From assembly GCF_963676685.1 (NCBI RefSeq), contig NC_092347.1:90336592-90400591 (forward strand): a stretch of DNA of 64,000 nt, given 5' to 3'. Each line of letters begins with the position of its first letter. The stretch's first letter is position 1. Shown piece by piece: positions 1-13,443 of this stretch. The DNA is from Mytilus edulis (taxonomy: Eukaryota > Mollusca > Bivalvia > Mytilida > Mytilidae). The notes under the pieces are model-generated. The model did not search any database. It saw only the letters and a list, made by a program, of their open reading frames with translations, and was not told the DNA's origin. Both the position numbers and the translations under genes were made by a program.

Positions 1-3000
1 TTTTAATGCCTTTTATTATGATGACACAGATAAGATAATCATGTTGAAAATAATATTCTGTTTGAAAGTTATAGGTTCTTAACGCCATTTAAATCAGGGT
101 TAAAGAGCTGAGGTATAGTGTTTCAGTTTAAAGAAGTTTGACAGGGCTGAAGTGATCTTTAATTAATGTGTTTTTGTAATGAAGACCTCTCTATATATTG
201 GTACTTGTGGACAGTTTGACCTAGAGTGAACTATTTTACTCTAATAATAACTTAAGGTCAACCATTTAACTTTTATTACCCCTTTTATTGCATTCAGTGA
301 TTTATTACAGGTGGTTTTATATGCAGGTCATTTAGGGTGATAAAATGGATAGCAATGTAAACAAAGCTTCTGAAATCTCTGGTGCAATTCTGTGCCTTTC
401 ATTTTTACTAAATTTAAACTTTTTTTGTTTTACAATGTTTAGTTAGAATAAAAATGAATGTATTTTTGTGGTTTATGTTTGGATTGCTGTCTCATTATAA
501 ACATATACCTTACATCTTCTAATATTAATATGTAATTTACCAAAAAATAAAAGGTTGCTTCCAAACATTCTACTTTTTTTCATTTTTATTAAGGAATTTT
601 CTCTTTAATATGTGTGAAATTTGCAAGGTTTAAAACATTCTAAGTGAAAAACATGTGAATCAGGTGTGCTAATAACAATAAATTTTGCCTGATTGAAAAC
701 TGGAACCATCTGCTTCATTTGACCAGCGGACATTGGTCCATACCTGTACTGGATGTAACTATATGAGTACATTAGACAGGTAACTAACCCAATTCTAATG
801 TAGTGAAGCTGTTATCAGTGCAAGTTTAAAGGGGACACCCTTTGTTTTTAAGTGACAACTGATAAGTTTGTCATATTTAAATAAATAAATGATACTAAAT
901 GATGGCACCCAAATAAGACTTATAATAATACAATAGATGATAATGATGGGAAATAAACATTGTAAAGGTCGCCATTGTAAATATCTATAAATGTCAACAC
1001 TAGTAATTTACATAACTCACACCACTGTAGGAAATTAGGCTGTCATACTGAAAAATGTCACAGAACTGGAAAAAAATATTCAGAAATGTTTTTGGTGTTG
1101 GTTTAATGGGTTCTTGATATATTCTGACAATGTGCAAATATTTACTTATATATTTGAATAAATAAACCTATTTTTTTGTCCTCATTTGACATCATTTAAC
1201 TTACTCAGAATGAGCCTGAGTTACACAAACTGAAGTATTCTGGTAATTACAGAATGAGACTTTCTTCTACATTTTCCATGGCAACCAAACCATGTGTCCT
1301 TGTACAGGTATAGCTTAAGCAATTGGTGGATACTTCATCTTTTCATATTCCCAACTTTATAATTTTATTCTAATTGAATTATGAGAAGTCTTTCAAACCT
1401 ATGAATTATTTTCCCAGTAAAATCCTGTAGGTCTATTTCTAAATGTTTTTTTATATTCACCAAACACCTGGAACTTTTGTTTTGGGGGCCATGTTTAATT
1501 GAATCCAATTTTTGCACCTAGTTGACACAGAGTCAGTGATTCTTCTATTTTTATTGGTGTAAAGCTGTTTGAATATTGTGAATGAACATGTCTTAATACT
1601 ACGGATTAGTGAATCTACCGTAGCACACCTCAAATTGTGGTGCGAGATCGCCATTGAAGTCATCCATTCTTGTGGAAAATATAAACGGTCTTCATTGAAA
1701 TAAGATGTTGTGGTCTTCACTCTCAGCAGACGATATTCAGTTTGTAATCCTCAAATAAAAGAGAAATTTAAAAAGAAAAATTAACTTCCCATGACTCCAG
1801 GGGTGTATTAATTGAAGATCTAATATCAACGAATACTTTAACAAAACATACTGTGTCTATGCATTTATAGATGGAAAAAGACAAAATACCAACTTTAGAA
1901 TAATTCTAAAAAGAAAGTTTTTAAATATTCAGATCTCTGAGTATTTTTTGTGATGAAGTTACGTTTCTTTACTAAGTTTAACTAAAAATTTAAATATTAA
2001 TCAATACCTTGAAATTGGTGATAGGGTCAATTGGTCCATTTTCAGAGCATCGTTTGTCACATCTTATAGATATCTTGTATTTATTTATGAAACAAAGTTT
2101 TGATTTTCAATTTAAACCAAAGAGTCATAGTTATAGTTTTAAAAATAACAAAAACTTAGTGATAAAGATATCACATGAATTGATCCTATAAATTGATTCC
2201 ATGTTGAAATATGTTTGTACTTTTATTGAAAAAAAATTAAAAAAAAGAGATAAAACAAGTTATTTTGACAATTGAACAAGTGACATGTGTGTTTATGTAG
2301 TACAAATACACATTTGGTAAACTCTACCAAAAGGAAATGAAGAATAAAAACAAGGGACAAAATCTGCTGTAATGCGACGTGATTAATGAGTCTTTGGTTA
2401 ATTGTAACAATGACAGCCAATGCACAATAAATGAATTAGTCATCTTATGCAATCAAATTAAGAGCAACTCTTCACTTTTCTAAGCTTGATTCCTGAAAGA
2501 ATCCCCGCGGGTTTTTCTGAAATCTTCAGAGTTAGTAGGCAGATGTCACCAAAAATGAAAATGTCTTTTTCTCAAATAATGGTTATTAAGACAATCAAGA
2601 CCCTGTCTTGGCAATGTTAAGTTCTTTGTCTCCAAAATGTAAATAGTTTCATGACACACTGCAACATTATTATTAGACACCTTTAAATTTTTGCATCTCA
2701 TGCAATTTCTAGTATAAAAATCTGAGAAACTTAGTTTTATTTGTTACTTTGGGAGAGAATAAGGTGGGAAAAACCACTGTTCTAAATACATATTTATTTT
2801 CATTCAAACATTAACAAAACTATTTATTAAATGATCTAGATTGGACTTAAGTAAACTGAAATCTAGACACAATATTGGTCATTTAGACCACTGGACAAAC
2901 ACATTTAGAAGGAATTTCATTTTCTTTAAAGTTCTCCCGATTTCAATCTCCAGAAATAACAAAAAGTCTTAGGGCGATTTAAACACAATCGGGAGAGGTG

Positions 3001-6000
3001 TATTGCAATTGTACCTAGATTTCTAAAGGAGTAATTGAAAATAAACAACTTAAGAAAGCATGTGGCATTTCAAAGGTATTTACTGACAGTACTTTGAGTA
3101 TAAGGTTGTGAAAATAAATACACCAATATTCAATTAAAATGGCAGACCTAGTAATAATATGATTTTATACTTTAGTAGTGAGTTCATGTTTTCATAAATA
3201 ATATTATTGTAATCAGATTTCACTAACTCCATTAAAATTTGGCTCAGAAATTAATATTCTCTTTGTGGTGTGACCTAGCTTGTCTTATTTGAACAATCAA
3301 GATTGTGATCTCTTGGTAGCTTCTGGTTTTACTTCCAAGGTGCCATATCTCATTTTTACTTTTTTGACATGAAGAAAAATAATCTCAATTTTCTTTTCAT
3401 TTGTTGAAATAGCTGTTGGAAATTTAAAGAAAACACCTAATCTATGAAGTTTCACGGGGAGTCTTGTGTATGTATGATACTTTATAAAATCTACGGAAGG
3501 AGGAATTAAAATATTGTACTGGATTCTGAAATAAGAGGGGTTCCAACATCATATTGTCTGAAGTTATTTTATAATAAAAACTCTTTGAAAATTACACTTT
3601 ATGAAAACAGTGCCCTTAGTTCCACCAATTAATGAATAAACAATCTGCATTTTTTTTGTTATTTTAATGCTTATGGGTGAAATTTTCTTTTACATGCAAA
3701 GGCGACAATAAGCTGATCTTCAATCTCTGCATTTGATACAAAATTTGCAGGTTTGGTTTAAAAAGACGGAAATAGAAAGGATTCATAAGCAGAATAAAGG
3801 ATTTCATTCATAAGTTATCGTTTAGCACTTTAATATGTTGTTACTTTTAATTTTTAGTGAAATTTACTAGTTTTCCTATCAATATAAGTTTGATGTAACC
3901 ATGTTGTGAAGGGAAACGGATTAGCCGATGGGTTAAACAGTTAATTAAAAATACCAGCTTGCAAATATATTTCCCGAACTTTCTGCAGTGCATATGGTAA
4001 AATATTTTGACATGTACAGTTGTATTAAATGTAGAGAAACCTGCACTTAATTGCTGACATGTATTTGTTTAAGTAGCAATATGCACCTGTAAATCACTTT
4101 TTCATATACCCTCTATTAATGTCAATTTATAAAACATAACGCGAATAATTCAATTATTTTAGTGGATTATTTTTAATGGTTAATACATCTGTGTTATTAT
4201 AAATCCAATCAGAGGTTGAAGTTAATATAATTGGACATATTTATGGAGAACCTAATGATTAGACCACAATATATTATTAACTGGACATCATTGTAATAAA
4301 TGTCCTGTCCATCAGATTTAGTCTGGACATGACAAGACCATTGTCCACCCTTGACTGACCACTATAAGGTTACCATTAAAGTCATTCAATAAAGTCTGTT
4401 AGCATTTCGTTGCTGAAATTTTTTGTATGATTTGTATGATATTTTGATATTAGATCTGAGATAATGAAGGGGTATTCAATCGTATTACATCCCGCTACAG
4501 CCAGTTCAATAAATGAAATTATTGTCATGAATAACTTTAGAAGCTACAATTATTCAAGAATGAGATCACAGGAAAAAATTTCAATATTACAAAGACAGCA
4601 AATTCTAGGATAGAATCAGCCTATCGAATAGAAATTTTCTTTTAATAAAAAAAAGCTTCATTCTTTGATATAGTTACAAATGAATTTTATAAATTTCTGT
4701 CTTTAATAGCGTATCATACTTTAAATATCTTCTGCACATCTTTAATGCATGCGCCTGTAACATAAACCAATATTATGAAAGCCCATAAATTTTTATCATA
4801 TTACATCTATAACACATTTATTGCCATAATAATTTTTTAATCTATATAATTACAAATGTAGTTATGTTATAATAGTGCCAATTTAACACTAATACACCGG
4901 TTGATACAGGAAAAATGATACTGGTAATATTATCAATATTGGCCAAGTTTGCATCGATTTTAATTGGTTTATGTGATAATATCCGTATGATTACATCTTA
5001 GGGACACGCATTTTCCATAATTTATAACACTTTATTGGTAAAAAATATCACACTTTTTATGCTGTTTAAAAGCAATAGATTTTAATCCTGTCTATTCTGA
5101 GTTAGATTTATGTTCACGCTCTATCAGCAAATAGTATGTCAGGGACTTTGGAAAAACATCTAGACAAAACTGATATCTCTAGAAAACAAGTTTTTACTGA
5201 TTTTTTTTTTGGAGTAATATTATATCGAGAAAAAAAAGAGTTGAGGAATTAGTAGTTTAAATAAATAAAAATGAAATAAGTGACCTTAGGCATACCAGAA
5301 AACCCATGTCCATATGAAAACATCAACAACAATATTAAATTTAAATTATAAATCCATTGCAGATGTCAATTAAATTTTTTCTCTATAAAAAATGAATTAA
5401 ATTGAATATATATCCAGATAGATTACATGCCAGCAGATTTGTTAGGTAGAATAATGATATATTTTATAACAATGGAGAGTGTAAAATATCTAATTTCATT
5501 CACATTAAGTTGTGCATTAAGATTATTATCTTAAAGGCTGTCTGCCTCATCTGGCTTCATGTTACATCTTTATAACTTCACATTATTTAGAATCAAGGTC
5601 TATTGTGGTGGTATCACCATATTCTATGTAGAGAATAATACTTGTTGCATCATTGTCATATTAGACTTCTCAATCCTTCGATTACAATTTTGCATTATGC
5701 CCCGTACAAACTTTTAAAGAAACCTTCCTGGAGGGCATGTAGCACTTGCCTTTCTTTTCTCCAGAAGTAATGGAAAAAGTCATCAAAAGCTTACATAGTC
5801 TATCCCAAGGTCAGTGGTTTTCTGGTCACTCCGCTTTCCACCACCAATAAAAACTGTCACCATGAAATATCACAGTTGTGCTGAAAGTGGCGTTCAACAT
5901 CAATCAATCAATCAGATGCAGAACAAACACATCACATCCTCCTCTAAATTTCCCACTAAAAGCTTAAGTCTAAAAGTTGTGGCCATGTCTGACTCATATG

Positions 6001-8639
6001 TTCAGTAACATAATCAACTTTAGAATTATGACAGTCATCTTGTTTACTATGATTGGGTTTAATAAATTAAACTTCTAACCATGAGTAAAGTAAAAATGTT
6101 AGTAAAATGAGGTTAGTCTTGTCATGTTTATTATATAGGTAGTGAAATGTCTGTCGCCATTCTGACAACACTTCTTATGTACAAGTATACAATACAAGGA
6201 AAACGTCAACATAATTATTGTATTATCATATCACTATTTAAAAGCAAAAACTATGTTAAACTATTAATAAAAGAATGGAAAAAATGTTGGCATTAAACGT
6301 TTCCTATTTAGTTTAACCATATATGACCATCTTTGCAGTTATAATAAATGTAAATGTTGACAATAGATTTTTAATGCTGACTTTAATTTTTGTTAATTAC
6401 TAAACAAACAGAATTACGATGAGGAAACTGTCTAAATTATCTAATAGTGTTGTGATGAAGGAAAATTAAATTGGATTTTATTAGCATGATTTATTTCTTT
6501 TCGTTCAAATATGATATTATATATCTACCCAGCTACCATTTTTCTAGTGACCACACAGCCACAAAGTACTGTTTACTGTTGAAGGCTTGTCAGGTATTAG
6601 TTTACAAAAGGTTCTAATATAACAAAAACTATTGCCTTTATTATTTGACTTATTAAACAGTTTGCATGACACAATGTATTTTATCATCCCTACAGTGACA
6701 CTAATAGTGATGTATAGGCCTTTAAACCATCTGCTCTAGTAATTTCATACCATATATTTTTTGTAAATTTTACCATATTTGTTATAACTAAACAAGTCTT
6801 TGGAAAATAATATTTGATTATGGCCATTTAATTGAGGGAAACAATTTATGTAACAGTATCAGATCTAGGACTTCAGTTTAAGGAGAAAATAAGGATACAA
6901 AAAAAAAAGGGGATAAAATTTTGTCATTCCCTCTGCCCCTTGATTTTCCCGTTTTAATGGCTTAAAGAAAGAAAAAAAACCAAGACATTGTCATATTTCT
7001 TCCCTAATTAAACGTTGAAGTATGGAGAACATTGGTGACATGCTAAGTTTGGCTCAGGTTAGGGTTTAATGTAAACATCGCCTGGTATGCAGGAGAAAAG
7101 TATATTATTGATGTAAGGTAATGTCTTATTGCATGAGATTGTCCCATCAATTTCATTACCCAGACATGAACAGATATATGTTAAGTTATTTAGGAGATGA
7201 AATATTGACATGGTTTTAAGGTGAAATATGAAATTGTTGTAACGATAAAAGTAAAATTGTAAATGTTTTAGTGTTTGACAATACTACATGTACTATTTAA
7301 TTTTGCCCAAATTAAACAACAATCGTAAACGACATACAAGGCTTTATATATATAGTTTATGTTTGAATAATAATAACCCAAAAGTAAAAAGATGGCGGAA
7401 AAACTGATTTTTTTTAAAAAGTTCCCAAGAGCCCAGCTGTAAATGGCTGTCTGTTTTACTGACAGAGGAATGTTGGATGTAAATATCATTGACAGGGGGT
7501 CATTTTCTTGTCTCTCTCTGTTTCAGTCACTTGACTTGTTAACTTTAGATAAGACAGAATCACTCATTTGTCTGTTTCCTGGTAAAGAGCATTGTGATTA
7601 AAATGTAAATGTATAGGCCTGCAATCTTCACACACACACACAATATCAGAAGTGTATTGTGATTAAAATGTAAATGTAGGCCTGCAATCTTCACACACAC
7701 ACACACACACACACTATCAGAAGTATATTGATAAAGGATCATATATTGTTTTGTCATCTTTTATAAACAACATTCAGAAATTTTACAATCTACTTGTATA
7801 TCTCTTTTACTTCTCTTTATTGTCTCCCTTTCACTTCTGTTGAAAGAAATCTAAATGAACTACATTCACAAAACAAACGTGATGCAATTGTACTCTTGAG
7901 TAAATGCATTACAAAAACTTGCTTCATTCATTGATAGTAATGACAGCTTAACATATTATATACCCTTGACAGAAACACTTACTGTTACAGAATACAGTAT
8001 ATTAAAACATTTATAATCCCTATCTGCAAGGTGTTGGATGTAAATTGGCTGTAATTGAAAACAGGTTATACATTTGCTCTTACAAGAAAAAAATAAGACA
8101 CAGAAAAAATCAAACATACAATGTCAGAAGTTTTTTCTGTTTAATTGATAGATTCTGTTCAGTTGAAACATTTCTATCCATGAAATATGTCTCTTATATT
8201 TAGTTCACAGTGGGGCCCCTGGTTTTATCACTTAAATCCCAGTAGCGAAAATACATTATGATAAATGCCATATTGCCAAATACTCATTAAGAATGAAGTA
8301 ATATCCAGCGGAAAACAGTTTCTTATCTGCACAACTTTTAAACAAAGGTTTTCTTCACGAACAATTAAGTTATCATATTTTCATGCAACTTTTGTCTAAA
8401 TGAGCCAAATTTTAATCATATTTAAGAATGGAGATGTTTTACATTAAATCTCACAATTCAGATTAAAAAGAAATTTAAACTGATAACAAGAAGTAGTTAT
8501 GAATGGTTTATAGAAGCAGTTAATTTATATTCATTGAATGAAAAGATTGGTGCATGTATTGCATATGTTTTATTGAGATTCTGCAAACAAGCTCTTTGAC
8601 TGCTGACAAATAATGTATTAAGTTTTACTCTTTTAATAG
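1..8639. other. No recognised gene; AT-rich upstream or intronic DNA
   Basis: No open frame here resembles a known protein. The receptor gene that starts at 8640 opens with an internal, phase-1 exon, so its signal peptide and first Ig domain should lie further 5'. I did not find them here, so this stretch may be a long intron or the first exons may lie outside the window. A small hairpin pairs TCTCCCGATT near 2935 with AATCGGGAGA near 2988. A CA microsatellite lies at 7591-7730. Nothing else stands out. Confidence 0.5.
7591..7730. repeat. Tandem duplication carrying CA microsatellites
   Basis: Two direct copies (7591-7655 and 7656-7730) both start ATTGTGATTAAAATGTAAAT and each contains a run of CA after GCAATCTT. 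The second run is longer. This looks like a local duplication followed by slippage. The minus-strand frame across it encodes a run of alternating Val and Cys, which is an artefact of the repeat. Confidence 0.85.
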
Positions 8640-11600
8640 ATGAATCTACAGGCATGGTTAAACAAGACAATAATCTGTATCCCAAATCAGATAGTGAAGA
8701 CTTGTCCAAAGATGGAGGTACGACTATTTATCATAACTAGACCAAAAGGTCATATGTACTTTAGTGACAGCAGTTATGCTCAACATTTTTTTGACAAATT
8801 TCAAATATACCCCTAGCAGAGTTGATGGTTTTGAATAAAATTTAGAATGAAAGAAAAATTAATGACAATATAACCCTAATGTCAACTATGGTCGGAGTAA
8901 AAATAAGCCAATATTTCTTCTTGAAGCAATATAGAACTTAAAGGTCAACTATACTTGGAGAGAGAAAAGCCCAATGTTAAACTAAGTTAAAAAAGCTCAA
9001 TGAACAACTTTGAAAAAGAGATGAAATAATTTTGAATCAATTGATGGAAGAGATATGAGTTTTAACCGCACAAAAATATTAAGAATAAGGTCATATAAAA
9101 GACTAATTATATTTATCATTATTCTTTTTGTTTTAGCTTCTCCACATTTTGTTCACAAAGACAAGATGAAACGACAACATTTCGCTAGACCTGTTTCCAG
9201 TTCTGTGAGATTCAAGTGTAAAGCTACAGGAAACCCAATTCCACATATAGCTTGGTTAAAAGACAATGAAGTTATCAATAATCATGGGAAGAAACCGATG
9301 TGGACATTAAAATTACTGGAACTGACCAAAGCTCATTCTGGCAAATATACATGTCTAGTAAACAACCGACTTGGCTCCATTAATTATACATACACCTTGG
9401 ACGTTATAGGTAAGTGTACTAATTAAACCCATATTCTAACACTTTAGTCACTCTTAATGAATTATTAATATTATACTGTCATAAATTGCTAAAGATGACA
9501 TTACAAATGGATTTATAGCGATTTTTTAAATGAAATCATCATTGTAATGGAAATGAGTAATGAATTGTGTCAGTTTATCTGTCCCAAGTTAATTGTGGTA
9601 CACAAACGTTGTGGTATATCTGTGATTTAGTTCCTGGACGTAATATAAAAGTAGACAATAGCCCTTTTGAGTAACATCCACAGTACTGCTTATGTAATAG
9701 GCAAAAAACTCCCTTAATTAATGAAATTCTAAATTGAAAAGATTTCATTCAGTTTAATAATGAGATATTTAACAAGAATTTATTTCAATTCGACTTTAAT
9801 GTTGTTAGTATCAGTCTAACAGGCGTCCAAAATGAAACTTTTCTTTTTTTCTGTTTTCCACAAATACTGTACCGCCATTACAACAGCAATAAAGATAGTT
9901 TCTCCTGAATTTGATACATTCCTTTTAGTTTGATCTCTAGATATGCACAAAAAAATATATTTAAGTCCAAGATATTAAATTTATTTACTAAGATACCGGT
10001 ATACTAGACAGAATAATGGAGTCATAATTTAGAATCAAATCATAAGCCTTCTGATATAGATCCCTGTTATCATCTCTTTAAAACTTTGAGATTTCAGTCA
10101 TATAACATTACGTAAAAAATGGGGTTATGAAATATAAGTATATTTTACTTCTCTGATAAGACAGAAAAAAAGGCATTATCTTTTACATTGAACTCTTCTT
10201 TTTTAACAGGTTGTCTTTCAAAAGCTTATTTAAACTTGACTTTTATGCCTCTAGTATCAACCAGACTTCAAAAGTTAAACAATTTCATGTTTTTGTTGTT
10301 TCAATCAAACACCATACCACCTTAACAACTGTAATAAAGTTATTTTCTACTGGTTTCTATTTTGGTTTTATATTTCTATCAAAAATGTCAGCTTTGCACT
10401 ACTTAGTATTTATCAGACGTGAAATGAACTTTACAACTGACGATAAATTCTTCAACAATCATTACAAAACAAATGAAGTATTCTTATGTTAATTTTTTAT
10501 GAAATCAGAAATTGATGATAATTTATATTTTTCAGAACAATACCAGGAAAAACCAGAATTAATTGGTCCTCATCCATTAAACACAACTGTAGATTATGGC
10601 CAGCAGGCATCTTTACAATGTAAAGTAAAAAGTTTAATAGAGCCACACATTCAGGTAAGATATTGAGTTATCTCCCTGACCATGCTGCTACGCTGCTATG
10701 TTCAGTGTGATATGAGTTATCTCCCATATTTGCGGGATTTCTTTAAATAAAAATATGTATTCAGTCCTTCTGATTCAATTAAAGTTAATAAATAAAGTTT
10801 TCTATCTTAATTATCAAACAAGTTTATTGAGGAATCGTAAAGATGAGTTTAAAGCTTTATTTATTAATTTGTAATTTTTTGCATTTTAAAGTATACTATA
10901 CAGTATAATTTCCTCATTGTCAAACATATGTTCATCTGTTAACATCCATCTCCTCCATCTTTTGTCCCATTTGCAATCATACATCATCTTTTATTTTAAC
11001 TACATCCACTGGACATTAAGCAATTAACAATCAATCAATCTTGGGTTTTTTTAAACTTCACTATACAATGTTTGAATAAAAAATTAACAAAAACAAAAAT
11101 CAATGATAATTGTATATATAAATTTGATTATTTTCAGTGGTTAAAACTCCTTGAGAACGCAAAAGTTGAGAACAACCAGTCTACTATCAAAGTAGGAAAA
11201 GAATTATTTGTTGTTTTAAAAACTGGTGATGTTTATTCCATTCCTAACGGGACATTCCTCAATAAACTAGTGATAAATCGGGCCACAGAGGAACACAATG
11301 GAATGTACATTTGTTTAGGAGCTAACATTAGAGGATACACCTTTAAAAAGGCCTATTTACAGGTTAGACCAAGTAAGTACAATAAAGGACTATCTCAAAA
11401 TGGACTATTAACATGTTTCATCATTCTTGTTACTGGTATATGTAATTCTACTACAGTTGTCAGCAAGAAGTATTCTTTTATACATTCATTGAATATGTTT
11501 GAATTTTATCGAGGCATACATTCTTGAATTGCTGAGTGGGATGAGAAAATTCAAATATGATAGGTAACCCTTGTAAGGTAACCATTGTACAGATACATCA

Positions 11601-13443
11601 GGTTTTAACTTAAAATTGTATTATTTTTATGTAAAATTGGTTAATGATTAACTGGAAACCTTTTGAAGTGTGTATTAAAATAGCAATGATTGCGTTAAAG
11701 TCTATTGATGCGTAAGATTATAAGCAATGGATTAAATTAGTGGAGGGATGATATCTGCAATATCCTTTATATAAACGAGAAACATCTAATGAGATCAGGG
11801 GATAAATAAGGTAAAAGTACATATTGACCAATCAGGTGGAAGAAGTCTTTGATTTGTTTTTAACCGGATTTTTGTGACAAAAATGTCGGTTATTGATTTG
11901 GGGATGTACGGCGGGCGGCCGGGCGGCCGGGCGGTCGGGCGGGCGGGCGGGCGGGCGGGCGGGCGGCAATCAAATGTTGTCCGTGCATTAACTCATGAAC
12001 CGTTCAACCAAAGCTTTTAAAATTTTAATATGTTATTACTGACAACTATACGAAGGTCAAGTTCAATAATGGCGATTTTGACTTTTACCGTTCAGGAGTT
12101 ATGGTTCTCGAAAGATTGAAAAATGGAGTTTCCAGTCGTGTCCGTGCATATACGCATGAACTGTTCTACCAAAGCTTCCCAAATTTTAATATGTTGTTAC
12201 TGATGACAGAATGGAGGTCAAGTTCAATAATGACGATTTTGACTTTTACCGTTCAGGAGTTATGGTTCTTGAAAGATTTAAAAATGGAGTTTCCAGTTGT
12301 GTCCGTGCATTTATGCATGAACTGTTCTACCAAAACTTCCGAAATTTTAATATGCTGTTACTGATGACAAAATGGAGGTCAAGTTCAATAATGACGATTT
12401 TAACTTTTACCGTTCAGGAGTTATGGTTCTTGAAAGATTGAAAAATGGTGTTTCCCGTCGTGTCCGTGCATTTTCTCATGAACCATTCAACCAAAGCTTT
12501 TGAAATTTTAATATGTTGTTACTGATGACAAAAAAGAGGTCAAGTTCAATAATGACGATTTTGACTTTTACCGTTCAGGAGTTATGGTTCTTGAAAGATC
12601 GTAAAATGGCGTTTCCATTCATGTTGTTGCATTTACTCATGAACCATTCAATCTAAGCTTTTCAAATTTTAATATGTTGATACTGATGACAAAATGGAGG
12701 TCAAATTTGATATTGACGATTTTCACTTTCACCATTCATCAGTAATGGTTCTTGTGATATTGCAAGGACACAAATAAATGTTAATAAATCCGGTTTGCTG
12801 TCGTTGTGACAGCCTCTTGTTATTTAGTTAGAATATTAAGTACTTTGAATAATCATTGATTCAGGTGGCTTACAGATCGCTATGTGTTTTGATATAAGTA
12901 AATGAGAATGCTGACTATTCGAATAGATTAATTGTTGAAAATTAAAAATTTATTGAATATACAATTAATTATTTCTCTTCTATTTCAGATCCAGCATTAT
13001 CAGAAATGACCTCTGATACCTCCAGTTCATCGCTACCTCTAACAATAGGTGTGCCTACATGTTTCGCATTAATTGCAGTGACAATTGCTATAACTCTCCT
13101 TTATAGGAGGAATAAAAATGATAATTCATCAAACATTAATAAGGGACCACGATTCAATGCAGTTCCTACAACGGAGACTGAATCGTTTCCTTCAATGCAC
13201 TCTAACCATCCTACGAACTTACATGTGAATCCTATGCATGGGGTTCCACATCCGAACTTATATCCTGGTCTGCCTAACAGCCAGTACACTGGTATATCTA
13301 ATAACCAAATGTTCCCATCAAGTATGGGCTCATCTAAAAATCATAGTATTGACTTCTATACAGACATTTCATCAGTATCTCAGAAGCATCACCATCATCA
13401 TCATAATACACCACAGTTTTCATCATCACAGTATTCTTCATAG
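8640..13443 (+). CDS. FGFRL1: FGF receptor-like 1 (FGFRL1-type), 3' five exons, 5' end missing
   Basis: Exons are 8640-8717, 9137-9409, 10536-10654, 11138-11372 and 12989-13443, all with AG/GT borders and compatible phases (1,1,1,0,1). They give 386 residues, numbered here from the split codon at 8640. Residues 1-27 are an acidic linker. The second Ig domain has Cys54, Trp66 and Cys99. The third has Cys146, Trp158 and Cys216, with the FGFRL1-like stretch MYICLGAN. A helix at about 251-274 crosses the membrane, followed by Arg-Arg. The tail of about 110 residues ends with DFYTDI (357-362) and six histidines (369-374). No tyrosine kinase follows, which separates FGFRL1 from true FGFRs. The family binds FGF and heparan sulfate at the cell surface and promotes adhesion or cell fusion in vertebrates. 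The third Ig domain is split just before its conserved Trp. The signal peptide and first Ig domain are not in this model; the 8640 exon is the least certain. Confidence 0.9.
11863..12794. repeat. Intronic repeat element with five ~161-bp units and GGGC tract
   Basis: The element lies in the intron between the third Ig domain and the transmembrane exon. It starts AACCGGATTT and ends with its exact inverse AAATCCGGTT. Inside are a GC-rich tract (11911-11967) and five diverged units of about 160-162 bp, recognisable by CCAAAGCTT near 12006, 12168, 12330, 12491 and 12651 and by GTTATGGTTCTTGAAAG. Short frames here translate only the repeat and are not genes. It is probably a non-autonomous mobile element; the class is unknown. 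Confidence 0.75.
11911..11967. repeat. GGGC/CGGG microsatellite
   Basis: An almost pure run of GGGC units, preceded by CGGGCGGC variants. It contrasts sharply with the AT-rich surroundings and could fold as a G-quadruplex on the + strand. Confidence 0.9.

Noticed and set aside
1..8639. Search for the missing FGFRL1 signal peptide and first Ig domain
   Set aside because: No exon with the expected Cys...Trp...Tyr-x-Cys spacing and phase was recognised by eye. A profile search would be needed to exclude one.
10211..10492. 93-codon frame between receptor exons
   Set aside because: It lies wholly in an intron, has no Ig features and ends before the true exon at 10536.
12101..12441. Two overlapping frames of 76-87 codons in the receptor intron
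   Set aside because: They translate the ~161-bp intronic repeat and overlap in two frames with near-identical peptides.
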